A DNA stretch of 64,000 bases from Pseudaeromonas sp963677375 (GTDB lineage: Bacteria; Pseudomonadota; Gammaproteobacteria; Enterobacterales; Aeromonadaceae). The DNA lies in NCBI GenBank assembly GCA_963677375.2, contig CAXXIF010000012.1, positions 248,001-312,000 on the forward strand, written 5' to 3'. Positions 8,877 through 18,134 of this stretch are shown here, piece after piece. Numbering within the stretch: the stretch's first letter is position 1; each line of letters starts with the position of its first letter. A program made the position numbers and the translations under genes. The notes under the pieces are model-generated. The model was given only the letters and a program-made list of their open reading frames with translations. It did no database searches and was not told the DNA's origin.

Positions 8877-9085
8877 TTAACACCAACTAGCTCAAAACGA
8901 CCAATGGGGGTTAAAACCTTAATGCAGCCGTCGCATGCTGCGATTTTAATTTCTATTCATGTCAGTTCATGCAGGCAATATGTAAAAAAACGTTAATAAT
9001 CATAAATATATTGGTTTTACCTTCACGCAAATTGCGCATAATTGACTCAAAAGAAGAATAAACAATCAAAGTGTGGAATCTTTAC

Positions 9086-11161
9086 TCACCCCAGCGAACC
9101 CAGGACATCTAACTGCACCGTCTCTGTCATTTCGTTGTAGGAGAGCACTTGTAGTCCTCTGGCAAAACTGCGGGCATAGCGCGACATGATCGGCCTCAAT
9201 TGCGGCATCACCACCAGCGTCGGCACCTGACCGGCCCGTTGCATCTGATCCCGAATCATCGGCATCCGTTGCTGCAACTGAGCCAGCAATTGCGGTTCAA
9301 TCGGGAAGCCATCCAGCGCCACTTTGCCCTGTTGCTGAGCCTGACGCAGAGCGGTCAGCAGCGTCTGTTCCAACTTTTCATCCAGGGTAAAGGTTTTGAG
9401 AGTGGGCTTATCGCCCACCAACTGACGGATCAGACCCCGCTTCAAGGCACAACGCACATCGGAAGCCAGCAGGATCGGGTCCTTGCTCACCTCACTACTG
9501 TCCAACATGCTGGTGGCGATGGCCCGGATATCCATGATGCTCATCTGTTCGCGCAGTAAGTAACGCAAGACGCGCAGTTGTTGCATCGGCGTTAGGGCTG
9601 CCATCAGGGATTCAGACAGCTTGGGTGCCAAATGACTCATTCTCTGATGCCATTTGAGGATCTCGTCATGACCAAACAGCTCTTCGAGATTCTCGCGGAT
9701 CACCTTGCTGGCATGGGTTGCAATCACCGAGGCCGGTTCAACCACGGAATAACCCATGTTCAACGCCTTGGCCCGATCGGTAGGCATGATCCACACGGCT
9801 TCCATGTCATAGGCCGGGTCCCGTGCCAGTATGCCGTCCAGTTTTCCATACACATCGCCATTATTGATGGCCATCAGTCGCTCTGGCTCGATGCGTCCGT
9901 TGGCAACCGGCACCCCATGCAACCGTATCTGGTACTGCTCCGGTTTCAGATGCAGATTGTCCTTGACCCGGATTTCCGGCAACAGGAACCCCATCTGCTC
10001 GGAGAGGGTTTTGCGAATACCGCGTACCCGTTGCAACAGCTCGGCGCCACGCTCCTTGTCCGCCAACCTCACCAGGCGATAACCCAAGTCCACCACCAGC
10101 GCATCCACGAACGGCAGATCCGGCCAATCCAGTGCTTCGCCATCCCGGGCTGGCATCTGTTCGACCACGGCCTCGGCGGCACGCAGGCTTTCTATGTCCC
10201 GTTGGTAGTGCTGGGCACGCCAGCCGGAGTAGCCCAGTACGGCGGAAAAACTGAGAAACGCCAGCGTCGGCATGCCCGGCACCAGGCCGAGGATCAGCAT
10301 GATGATGGCCCCGGTCAACATGACGCGGGGCGAGGCCAGCAGCTGCCGCCCCACCAGATCGGTCATCTCCCCTTCGTCATTGACCCGGGTGACGATAATA
10401 GCGGCGGCGGTCGACATCAGCAGCGACGGGATCTGCGCCACCAGGCCGTCACCAATCGTCAGCAGGGCATAGCGCTGGAAGGCGTCGGCCGCCAGCATGT
10501 CATGCTGGAAGATACCGATGGCCAGGCCACCCAGCATGTTGATGACCAGCACCAGCAGACCGGCAACGGCATCACCCCGAACAAATTTCGAGGCCCCGTC
10601 CATGGCACCATAGAAGTCCGCCTCGCGGGCAATCTCCTGCCGCCGCCGCTTGGCCGTCTTCTGATCCAGCAAACCGGCATTCAAGTCCGCATCAATAGCC
10701 ATCTGTTTGCCGGGCATGGCGTCCAAGGTGAAGCGTGCGGCCACCTCGGAGATCCGCTCCCCCCCTTTGGTGATGACCACAAAGTTGATGATCATCAGGA
10801 TGACGAACACCACCATGCCGACCACATAGTTACCGCCAACCACGACCTCACCGAAGGACTGAACCACCTTACCCGCGGCATCGGCACCATTCTGACCATG
10901 GAGCAAGACCACACGGGTCGAGGCCACGTTCAAGGAGAGTCGCATCAGGGTGGCGACCAGCAACACGGTCGGGAAGACCGAGAAATCGAGGGGTCGTCGC
11001 GCCGAGACCGAGACCAACAACACCAGCAGCGCCAGTACTATGTTGAAGGTAAACAGGGTGTCCAGCAGCCAGGCTGGCAAGGGCAAGATCACCATGGCCA
11101 ATATGGCCAGCACCAACAGCGGCACCCCGGTATAGGATTGTGTCAACGTACGCCAGTTCAC
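9086..11161 (-). CDS. flhA: Lateral flagellar export gate protein FlhA
   Basis: FlhA forms the nonameric export gate ring. The protein has 691 residues: an N-terminal half with about eight membrane segments, the FHIPEP-family core (FNIVLALLVLLVSV, then FPTVLLVATLMRLSLNVASTR) and a cytoplasmic C-terminal domain that docks chaperone-substrate complexes. The start is GTG at 11161 with gagg upstream, 3 bases after the flhB stop. It is the last gene of the fliMNPQR-flhBA group; the 500-base leader of lafK follows. Confidence 0.95.
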   Translation of the reverse strand: MNWRTLTQSYTGVPLLVLAILAMVILPLPAWLLDTLFTFNIVLALLVLLVSVSARRPLDFSVFPTVLLVATLMRLSLNVASTRVVLLHGQNGADAAGKVVQSFGEVVVGGNYVVGMVVFVILMIINFVVITKGGERISEVAARFTLDAMPGKQMAIDADLNAGLLDQKTAKRRRQEIAREADFYGAMDGASKFVRGDAVAGLLVLVINMLGGLAIGIFQHDMLAADAFQRYALLTIGDGLVAQIPSLLMSTAAAIIVTRVNDEGEMTDLVGRQLLASPRVMLTGAIIMLILGLVPGMPTLAFLSFSAVLGYSGWRAQHYQRDIESLRAAEAVVEQMPARDGEALDWPDLPFVDALVVDLGYRLVRLADKERGAELLQRVRGIRKTLSEQMGFLLPEIRVKDNLHLKPEQYQIRLHGVPVANGRIEPERLMAINNGDVYGKLDGILARDPAYDMEAVWIMPTDRAKALNMGYSVVEPASVIATHASKVIRENLEELFGHDEILKWHQRMSHLAPKLSESLMAALTPMQQLRVLRYLLREQMSIMDIRAIATSMLDSSEVSKDPILLASDVRCALKRGLIRQLVGDKPTLKTFTLDEKLEQTLLTALRQAQQQGKVALDGFPIEPQLLAQLQQRMPMIRDQMQRAGQVPTLVVMPQLRPIMSRYARSFARGLQVLSYNEMTETVQLDVLGSLG

Positions 11162-11164
11162 AGG

Positions 11165-12301
11165 TTACCTCTTGGGAGTCAGTAATTCGGCCGGGATCGG
11201 CAGGTTGGCCAATGGCATGGGCTTCTTACCCCGCCCGGCCTGATAGGCTTTCAGTTGCATCACATGGCTCAACACATGGGCCACTGCGTTGTATAAAGCG
11301 GCAGGAATTTCCTGATCGACCCGGGTCGAGTGGTAGATGGCCCGGGCCAGCTCCGGCAGTGGTAACAGGGGCTTATCCAGCTCCTGCGCCAGCTCCCGGA
11401 TCCGCAGCGCCATCTCGTCCACCCCTTTGGCCACCACATAGGGAGCCTTGGCCTTGTTCTGGTCATAGCGGATGGCGACGGCATAGTGAGTCGGGTTGAC
11501 CAGCACCACATCCGCTTTCGGCAGGCGTCGTTTGAGTTGAGATCGCGACAGCAACACCTGCATACGGCGGATGCGCATCTTCACCTCGGGGCGACCCTCG
11601 ACACTGCGCCGCTCTTCTTTGATCTCCTGCTTACTCATCCGCAACCCCTTGAGCAGGGTCCATTGCTGATAGGGTAAGTCCATACAGGCAATCACACCCA
11701 ACAGCATCCCCATGAAAAGCCAGGACTGGGCAATCAGCTGCAACCCCTGACTCATGGCTTGGGAAAACGACTGCTGACTCAATCCCATCAACATGTCCCA
11801 GTTGCGATGCAGTAACAGCAGCAAGGACCCACCGATCAACAGCACTTTCAGGATCGCCTTGCCCAGTTCTATCCAGCTACGTGACGAAAAAATTCGGCCC
11901 AGGCCAGTGAGCGGATTAAAACGTGACCCCTTGGGTAATAAATTGTCCCACACCAGCACGGGACCGCCAGGCAACATGGCCAGAATGATCAGCCCCAGAG
12001 CCAAGAGAGCAAACGGCGCCATCATCACAGTCAACATGTCAGTCAGGGCGACGCCCAACTGGCTGACCATCAACCAAGGCGCGCGTAACGACTCCGCATC
12101 AAACGTAAACTGTCGTCGCATCAGGGTGGAAAACAGATCGCCAAACGCCCTCGCCCAACTATCCAAGCACAGGCTTCCCAGTAACAGCAGACCGGCGCTG
12201 ACCAGCTCCCTGGAGCGCGCAACTTGCCCCTTCTTGCGCGCCTGTCGCAGCCGTCTGGGAGTTGCAGCTTCGCTCCGGTTCTGACCGTCGGACTGGCTCA
12301 T
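11165..12301 (-). CDS. flhB: Lateral flagellar export switch protein FlhB
   Basis: FlhB regulates the switch from hook to filament export. The 378-residue protein starts SQSDGQNRSEAATPRRLRQARKKG, the classic FlhB beginning, has four membrane segments and a cytoplasmic tail with the self-cleavage motif NPTH (VVLVNPTHYAVAIRYD). The frame is open a further 300 bases upstream, but the ATG at 12301 overlaps the fliR stop by 4 bases and fits the family, so the longer version is rejected. Confidence 0.95.
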   Translation of the reverse strand: MSQSDGQNRSEAATPRRLRQARKKGQVARSRELVSAGLLLLGSLCLDSWARAFGDLFSTLMRRQFTFDAESLRAPWLMVSQLGVALTDMLTVMMAPFALLALGLIILAMLPGGPVLVWDNLLPKGSRFNPLTGLGRIFSSRSWIELGKAILKVLLIGGSLLLLLHRNWDMLMGLSQQSFSQAMSQGLQLIAQSWLFMGMLLGVIACMDLPYQQWTLLKGLRMSKQEIKEERRSVEGRPEVKMRIRRMQVLLSRSQLKRRLPKADVVLVNPTHYAVAIRYDQNKAKAPYVVAKGVDEMALRIRELAQELDKPLLPLPELARAIYHSTRVDQEIPAALYNAVAHVLSHVMQLKAYQAGRGKKPMPLANLPIPAELLTPKR

Positions 12302-13080
12302 GCCACCCCCAAATGGGACAGCTCGGTGAGAAGATGATCCACTAGTTCCATGTATCGCCCGGGTATCCCGCTCAGGGTCAGCAACAAGGCATACAAGCCA
12401 ATCAGCATGCTCATGGGAAAGCCCATGGAAAATATATTGAAACTGGGGGCACTGCGGTTCATCACCCCGAAGGTGAGATTCACCAGCAGCATGGCGATGA
12501 TGGCCGGAAAGGCTAGGGTGATGGCTCCGGCAAATGACCAGTGAACCAGGTGCCAGACGATCGACAGATCCAGGGTTGCCAGCGAACTGCCAGGAGGCCA
12601 CTGCCGCAAGCTGCGCACCAGTAACTCCATCACCACCAGGTGGCCATTCAGGCCGAGAAACAACAGGCTACAAAGAATGGTGAGGAATTCGCCCACAATC
12701 GGTTCGTTTTCGCCATGGACCGGATCATTCATCACCGCCATCGCCAGCCCCATCTGCTGGGAAAGGATGTGTCCTGCCATGCCCAGCAACCAGAACAGTG
12801 TCTGGACGCAAAAACCGAACAGCAACCCGAACAGTATCTGTTCCAACGTCATGACCAGGGCGCCGAGTGAAAAAGGGTCCACCACGGGCGCTCGTTCCAG
12901 CAGGGGGGCCACCAGCAGACTCAGCAAGAAGGCCAGCAACAGGCGGAGCTGGATTGTCACTCGATAATCACCCAACAACGGCATGATCCAGAATGCCGCG
13001 CTCAGCCGCACGAAAGGCCACCACCAGAGTCCAAGCCAGCTCACCAGCTCGGCAGCACTCAACTGCCCCCAACCACTCAT
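12298..13080 (-). CDS. fliR: Lateral flagellar export protein FliR
   Basis: A 260-residue integral membrane component of the FliPQR export channel, with about six hydrophobic segments (WWPFVRLSAAFWIMPLLGDYRV; GLLFGFCVQTLFWLLGMAGHIL). The DPVHGENEPIVGEFLTIL stretch is typical of FliR. Its ATG shares one base with the fliQ stop, and its stop overlaps flhB by 4 bases. Confidence 0.95.
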   Translation of the reverse strand: MSGWGQLSAAELVSWLGLWWWPFVRLSAAFWIMPLLGDYRVTIQLRLLLAFLLSLLVAPLLERAPVVDPFSLGALVMTLEQILFGLLFGFCVQTLFWLLGMAGHILSQQMGLAMAVMNDPVHGENEPIVGEFLTILCSLLFLGLNGHLVVMELLVRSLRQWPPGSSLATLDLSIVWHLVHWSFAGAITLAFPAIIAMLLVNLTFGVMNRSAPSFNIFSMGFPMSMLIGLYALLLTLSGIPGRYMELVDHLLTELSHLGVA

Positions 13081-13349
13081 CAGCCCATCAACCCCGGAAC
13101 CTGGGCAAAAATAGCCCGGAACAGATCGATGATCTGTCGCAGTATCCAGGAGCCGGTAAAGACCAACGTCAGCAACGTCACCACCAGTCGCGGCAGAAAG
13201 CTCAGGGTCTGCTCCTGAACCTGAGTCGCCGTCTGGATGATGCTGACCAATAAGCCCACCACCAGGCTCGGCACTATAAGCACCATCACCAGGCTGATGA
13301 CCAACTGCACCCCCTGGCTCACCAACTCGATGCTCTGCTCGGGTGTCAT
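13080..13349 (-). CDS. fliQ: Lateral flagellar export protein FliQ
   Basis: An 89-residue protein with two membrane helices (LVISLVMVLIVPSLVVGLLVSIIQTATQVQEQTLSFLPR), the standard FliQ pattern. It belongs to the FliPQR export channel. It overlaps fliP by 4 bases and fliR by one. Confidence 0.95.
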   Translation of the reverse strand: MTPEQSIELVSQGVQLVISLVMVLIVPSLVVGLLVSIIQTATQVQEQTLSFLPRLVVTLLTLVFTGSWILRQIIDLFRAIFAQVPGLMG

Positions 13350-14098
13350 GACCCGCCTCCGTGGAAGCTCGCTGCCAGCGAACCCACGGTCAACGCCCAG
13401 CCATCCACCAGCACGAACACCATCAACTTGAAGGGTAATGAAATCACCAGTGGTGAGAGCATCATCATCCCCATGGCCATCAGCACGCTGGCCACCACCA
13501 GATCGATGACCAGGAAGGGAATGAAGATCATGAAACCAATTTGGAACGCGGTATTGAGTTCACTCAGCACAAAAGCCGGCATCAGCACCCCGAACGGCAC
13601 ATCCTGAGCCGCCATATGAGTCGACTCCCCGCCAATGCGCAGCACCTGCTCCAGATCCGATTCCCGGGTCTGCGCCAGCATAAATTTGCGCAGAGGCTTC
13701 TCCGCCACTGTCAGTGCCTGAGGTAAGGTGAGACTCCCGGCATCGTAGGGCACGAAGGCCTTGCTATAGACCTCCTGCCAGACCGGCCGCATGATCAGCA
13801 GGGTCAGGGTCAGGGCAATGCCGATCAGCACCCGGTTCGGCGGGCTGGATTGCAAACCCAGGGCCTGCCGCAAAATAGCCAGCACTATGATGATGCGCGT
13901 GAAGCTGGTCATCATCAGCAGCAGGGTCGGCAACAGACTGAGCAGGGTCATGAAGAGCAGGATCTGCAACTTGATGTTGTAATCCTGTGTCCCACCCTGT
14001 CCCGGAGCCACCGAGAACAGCGTCAGATCGCTGGCATGGCCCAGCCCGCTGAACCCCAGTAGGACCAATATCCCGCCCCATCCGAAAAGTCGCTTCAT
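13346..14098 (-). CDS. fliP: Lateral flagellar export protein FliP
   Basis: The major FliPQR channel subunit, 250 residues. A cleavable signal sequence (MKRLFGWGGILVLLGFSGLGHA) is followed by the FliP core: LSLLPTLLLMMTSFTRIIIV, SPPNRVLIGIALTLT and PFLVIDLVVASVLMAMGMMM. The ATG at 14098 lies 4 bases after the fliN stop; an upstream extension inside fliN is not supported. Confidence 0.95.
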   Translation of the reverse strand: MKRLFGWGGILVLLGFSGLGHASDLTLFSVAPGQGGTQDYNIKLQILLFMTLLSLLPTLLLMMTSFTRIIIVLAILRQALGLQSSPPNRVLIGIALTLTLLIMRPVWQEVYSKAFVPYDAGSLTLPQALTVAEKPLRKFMLAQTRESDLEQVLRIGGESTHMAAQDVPFGVLMPAFVLSELNTAFQIGFMIFIPFLVIDLVVASVLMAMGMMMLSPLVISLPFKLMVFVLVDGWALTVGSLAASFHGGGS

Positions 14099-14102
14099 CG
14101 TC

Positions 14103-14477
14103 TCAATGACCCAGATCATCCAGCAGTTGCTCATCGACAATTTCGACTAACCGCAAGCCATATTTGCCATTCACCAGCACCACTTCACCCCGTGCCAGCA
14201 AATGGCCATTCACCCGCACATCCAGCGGTTCACCCGCCGCTTTATCCAGCGCCAATACGGCGCCGGCCCCCGCGCTCATCAATTCACCCAACGGCAGCTC
14301 GACACTGGCCACTTCCAGCGTCACCTTGACCGGGATCTGGCGAAAGAAACCGAGACCCCGCCCCTGAGGCCGAGTCGTGACCGAGTCGGCCAGTTGTAAT
14401 TCATCGTCCACCTGGTCAAACAGGTTATCGAGCCCATCCAGGCCCAGACCCAATAGATCGGTGTTGTTCTCTTTCAT
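14103..14477 (-). CDS. fliN: Lateral flagellar motor switch protein FliN
   Basis: A 124-residue C-ring protein with the SpoA fold. The C-terminal two thirds carry the FliN core (IPVKVTLEVASVELPLGELMSAGAGAVLALDK, then GEPLDVRVNGHLLARGEVVLVNGKYGLRLVEIV). A ribosome binding site (gaggatg) precedes the start, 18 bases after fliM. Confidence 0.93.
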   Translation of the reverse strand: MKENNTDLLGLGLDGLDNLFDQVDDELQLADSVTTRPQGRGLGFFRQIPVKVTLEVASVELPLGELMSAGAGAVLALDKAAGEPLDVRVNGHLLARGEVVLVNGKYGLRLVEIVDEQLLDDLGH

Positions 14478-14495
14478 GTTCTTACATCCTCACGT

Positions 14496-15377
14496 TCAAA
14501 CGTCAGTGACCTGAAACACCAGATGACCCTGGTGTTCAGCAACCTGGCCACGGAAATAACCTCGGGGTCCGATGGCTGCGATGACAGGCTCATTCAACTC
14601 CAACGGCAAAACATCGCCCACTTGTAATTCACTGACCTCGGCCAGATTCATGGCCCACTGCTGCATGAGCACCCGCAGGCGGAACGGTACTGTGGTTAGG
14701 GCTTGCTCCAGAGCCGCGGACAGCTCGAACGCTGGTTCCTCGGTCGCAATCGGGGTACAGGGCCACCAGATGAACCAATGGCTGGCATGCTCTCCCACCA
14801 TCATGGTGGCCTCACTCACCAACCACTCACCCTGCACAGGGAGCTGCTCGGCACTGGATGATGCAACCACCCAACGCATTTCCGGCTCGGTTTGCAAATC
14901 GGAGCAAATATCCAACTGATGTTGAAACAGTCGCTGTAACAGACGGATCTCGGTGTCGGTCGGCGTTCTTTTGGCTACCTCCTGATCCGAAGAAAGCGGT
15001 ATTCCACCGAAGAACAACACCGCCAGCCGATACAATACCGGGGCCGGAATCGCCAACAGAGCCTGTTGCCTGCAGCCGCTTGGTCCTGTTTTCCCCTCGG
15101 CTTGCAACCAGATCCATCCCTCCCCCTCGGCCATCGGAGTTTGTCCCGGTTGTGACCACTCGAACGGTGAATACTCCAACTCGCAGGGGTGCCCGTTAAA
15201 TAATTGGGCAAAACAGCCTCCGCAGAGGGCTGAAAATGCTCGCCGCTGGCCGTTCAAACGCTGCCCGAATTCATGAACCGAGCGGTCCGGTCGCAATAGC
15301 TCAAACAGAGGAAAAGCCAGCGCTTCATCACCCGTCAAAAGACGGGTACCACTGCGATTTGCAGCCTGAATAGCCAT
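14496..15377 (-). CDS. fliM: Lateral flagellar motor switch protein FliM
   Basis: A 293-residue C-ring protein, first gene of the fliMNPQR-flhBA operon, about 40 residues shorter than E. coli FliM. The C-terminal SpoA domain (EVSELQVGDVLPLELNEPVIAAIGPRGYFRG) identifies it. The N-terminus begins AIQAANRSGTRLLTGDEAL and lacks a recognisable EIDALL-type CheY-binding peptide. A strong ribosome binding site (aggggg) precedes the ATG. The 260 bases upstream to the TonB receptor gene are AT-rich; I searched for a sigma-54 site (GG-N10-GC) and found none with correct spacing. Confidence 0.85.
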   Translation of the reverse strand: MAIQAANRSGTRLLTGDEALAFPLFELLRPDRSVHEFGQRLNGQRRAFSALCGGCFAQLFNGHPCELEYSPFEWSQPGQTPMAEGEGWIWLQAEGKTGPSGCRQQALLAIPAPVLYRLAVLFFGGIPLSSDQEVAKRTPTDTEIRLLQRLFQHQLDICSDLQTEPEMRWVVASSSAEQLPVQGEWLVSEATMMVGEHASHWFIWWPCTPIATEEPAFELSAALEQALTTVPFRLRVLMQQWAMNLAEVSELQVGDVLPLELNEPVIAAIGPRGYFRGQVAEHQGHLVFQVTDV

Positions 15378-15638
15378 TAGTCCCCCTGATCCACAGATTT
15401 AATAAATAGAAAACCAGATGATCAAAGCGACCCGCTCCCGCCACGACTTAAATGGAAATTGAAAAAAACAACAATTAGTTATAATTAATTGATTTATATT
15501 GAATTTAATCGACTTAAAATCATGAAAAATCGCCATTCGGCGACTTTGTATGGGTATGGGCGAGAACTGGAGGAGCCGAATCCGGGCCGGAAAAAGGTGC
15601 GCTATGGCCCCCCGCAGGCTTGCCCCGGAGGGTGGAAA

Positions 15639-17813
15639 TCAGAAGTTGTAGCGATAGCTCAACCCGACGGCGACCGCCTCGGGGCGATAGTTGCCGACGT
15701 TGAGCAGGTAGAGGCGCTTGTTAAAGCGTTTGTCGAGCAGTCCCAACAGGTTGTAACCATTCAGACTGAATTTGCCATAGTCCTGGGTCTGGTAGTGCAA
15801 GCCCAGATCGAGGAAGGCCGCCTCCTGCACCGAGTCGTTATACCCCGGATCGGTGAGATTGGTGGCCGAGGAGTTGGGGTTGTTCTCACGGGCATCATTG
15901 GTACTGTCAATCTGATCCTGCGCCCCTTCATAGCCCCAGAAATAACGCAGACTACTGGTCAATTGCCAAGCCGGGTCCAACTGCCAGGCGGCAGTGAACT
16001 TGGTGATGTGATTGCTCCAGTTATTCAGATCGTTGCCATAGCCCAGGTGAGAGGCAGTAATCCGGGTTGACCCACCGGGAGCCAGATCAAAGTCATCGAG
16101 CTTACTGTAGGAGTGGGAGAACCCTAGCGTGACATCCGCCAGTTGGTAGTTGAGCTCGAACTCCAGCCCGCCGTATTTGAATTCTCCCACCGGCTGATTA
16201 CGCAACGAGGAAAAATTGAACCCCAGGATCTCGGCCTTGTTATAAAAACCGGTCAGGGTCATACGAGTGCTGTCACTCAGCTCACGACCATAGATCAACT
16301 CGGCGCTGGAGAGTTCTTCTGACTCGGCACTCTGCCCGGCCAGATGCTGGGCCCGCAACTCCTCGGCGTTGTTCTTGCGCATGGATCGGCTGAGTATCCC
16401 CTTGAGGGTATCCCGTTCGCTGAGCGTCGCCACCAAGGCCAGTCGGGGTGACCACATCCAATCGGTGTATTGGTCCTTGTCGGCGCGCAGCCCGGTAAAT
16501 TGAGTCAGCCAGGAATTGATCTGCCACTGATGTTCGCCAAACACACCGACGGCATAGGTGTCCCAGGGGTCCATCTCTCCCAGCACCGAAGATTGGGCAT
16601 GGTCATAATCCGAAGTCGATAACCCCCAGCGGGAGTAGATCACTTCGCTGCCCAGAGCCGTGGCATGGCTGGCACTATGGTTCCAGTTCAGCGTCCCCCG
16701 CAGCAGATACTCTTCTTCACGGTGGTTTTCCGGTGTGACGTCCGGCTGGGACGAGTTCCACAGCTCCCGAACATAGACGGTGCTGTCATAGCCCCCCTTC
16801 ATCTCGAACCACATCTGGTTGTTGAGAACCCACAGCTGGGACATATCGAAGGTCAGCTGCTGATACCCCACCCCATTGGTGGCATAAGCATCCTCCGGTG
16901 TGCCCGGAGTTGCCGAGCCATTGGGTGCGCTATAGATGGTCTTGTGCTCCCAGGTCAGCTTCTCCCCACCCTGAGTGAAGCGCAACCAGGCATTGAAATC
17001 CTGCTTCTGATAGTGGGCATGCAGCTTGAGCTTGGGTCGGTCATGGAATGACTCGTGGTTATTCGGCGTGCTGTAGGAGACAGGCTGCCCACCGGTGATG
17101 GTGTCGCCCCAGCTGGTGGTGCTACTCAGGCCATAGGTCAAGGGGGAGCTGCCACTGCTGGCACCGGCATAGTCGCTGATCCCGGCGTACAGCAGGAGAC
17201 CGTGATCCAGGCTATCGCCAAACTGCACGGCATGCTTGAGCTCAACCGAGCGAAACGCCTCACCTTCCCCCCATTTGACGGTCATACCATCGGGGCCGTG
17301 GTCGGCAAAGGTATCGGTCTGGATGTTGATGACCATGGAGACAGCCCCGGGACCATACACCACAGATCCGGGTCCACGAACCACATCGATCTTGCGAATG
17401 TCGGCCAGTAAAGGCGTATCCCGTTCACTCAGGGCGCCGAAGTGGGTCTTTTCATTGAGCACCCGACCATTGACCACCAGCAGATATTTATCATCCCGAT
17501 CGCCAATCAGGCCGCGCATCCCCATGTGCGGGGCTTCCCAGTGATGGGGCAGGTAATGGAAGTTGGGGACATAAATTTCCAGCAGATCGAACAGGCTGCG
17601 GGCACCGGATTGCTCGATCATCGAGCGATCGATACTGGTGATGGAGGCCGGCATCCGGCGAGTTGCGGTCGGTGTCAGGGTCGCAGTGCCCTCCAGCTTG
17701 ACCTGCATCAGCTGATCCAGATCCATCTGTAGCAAGTCATCATCATTCGAGGCGGCAATCGCGCTGATTGGCAGCAGCACACCCGCAACCAGCCAATACA
17801 CTTCTCTCATCAT
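15639..17813 (-). CDS. TonB-dependent outer-membrane receptor
   Basis: A 724-residue outer-membrane receptor. The signal peptide is MMREVYWLVAGVLLPISAIAA; a plug domain follows (residues about 50-175; ...SARSLFDLLEIYVPNF, GMRGLIGDRDDKYLLVVNGR, DVVRGPGSVVYGPGA), then a 22-strand-type barrel ending in an aromatic residue (GLSYRYNF). The substrate is not evident; there is no siderophore gene nearby. The ATG at 17813 has gggagag upstream. It is divergent from the yfiR-kinase-GGDEF/EAL operon, and such pairing suggests that it serves as that module's receptor or target (inference). Confidence 0.9.
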   Translation of the reverse strand: MMREVYWLVAGVLLPISAIAASNDDDLLQMDLDQLMQVKLEGTATLTPTATRRMPASITSIDRSMIEQSGARSLFDLLEIYVPNFHYLPHHWEAPHMGMRGLIGDRDDKYLLVVNGRVLNEKTHFGALSERDTPLLADIRKIDVVRGPGSVVYGPGAVSMVINIQTDTFADHGPDGMTVKWGEGEAFRSVELKHAVQFGDSLDHGLLLYAGISDYAGASSGSSPLTYGLSSTTSWGDTITGGQPVSYSTPNNHESFHDRPKLKLHAHYQKQDFNAWLRFTQGGEKLTWEHKTIYSAPNGSATPGTPEDAYATNGVGYQQLTFDMSQLWVLNNQMWFEMKGGYDSTVYVRELWNSSQPDVTPENHREEEYLLRGTLNWNHSASHATALGSEVIYSRWGLSTSDYDHAQSSVLGEMDPWDTYAVGVFGEHQWQINSWLTQFTGLRADKDQYTDWMWSPRLALVATLSERDTLKGILSRSMRKNNAEELRAQHLAGQSAESEELSSAELIYGRELSDSTRMTLTGFYNKAEILGFNFSSLRNQPVGEFKYGGLEFELNYQLADVTLGFSHSYSKLDDFDLAPGGSTRITASHLGYGNDLNNWSNHITKFTAAWQLDPAWQLTSSLRYFWGYEGAQDQIDSTNDARENNPNSSATNLTDPGYNDSVQEAAFLDLGLHYQTQDYGKFSLNGYNLLGLLDKRFNKRLYLLNVGNYRPEAVAVGLSYRYNF

Positions 17814-17855
17814 CCACTCTCCCGAACCTGTCGGCCCGCGCAACATCCCTGTTCT

Positions 17856-17869
17856 TGTTATCGATAACA
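17856..17869. promoter_or_regulatory. Perfect 14-base palindrome in a divergent promoter region
   Basis: TGTTATCGATAACA is a perfect palindrome 43 bases before the TonB receptor ATG, in the 320-base divergent gap (17814-18134). Its form resembles LacI/GntR-type operators (TGTTACCGGTAACA). No matching repressor gene is present in the window. Nothing else recognisable was found in this gap. Confidence 0.45.
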
Positions 17870-18134
17870 GTAACCAGCGCCGAGGGCTTTGTGCAGGTGT
17901 CTGACCAGAGCCTGTGATCGAGATTGTATTGAAGGGATAAATAAGTTCGCGGAAGGTCTCGTAAGAGCCCTGATGCTGTACCTGCAGTTTGAACTGGCTC
18001 GCGCTCTGCTATCAACACAGCAGCTTGTTGCACCGCTTTCCTCTATAACTATTCAAAATGACACAAGAATCCTGCCCGCAAGATGGATCTTTTCCGCACC
18101 GGCTCCGACCAAGAGATGACCAGGTCCAGGTGTG

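Noticed and set aside
9632..11185. A 517-codon plus-strand ORF opposite flhA
   Set aside because: It is the antisense frame of flhA, with His/Gln-rich low-complexity content typical of shadows.
12302..12601. N-terminal extension of FlhB by 100 codons
   Set aside because: It lies entirely within fliR in another frame; the ATG at 12301 gives the family start and a 4-base overlap.
15378..15480. A sigma-54 promoter for fliM
   Set aside because: The sequence TGGCGGGAGCGGGTCGC has GG and GC elements spaced two bases too far apart, so it does not meet the consensus.
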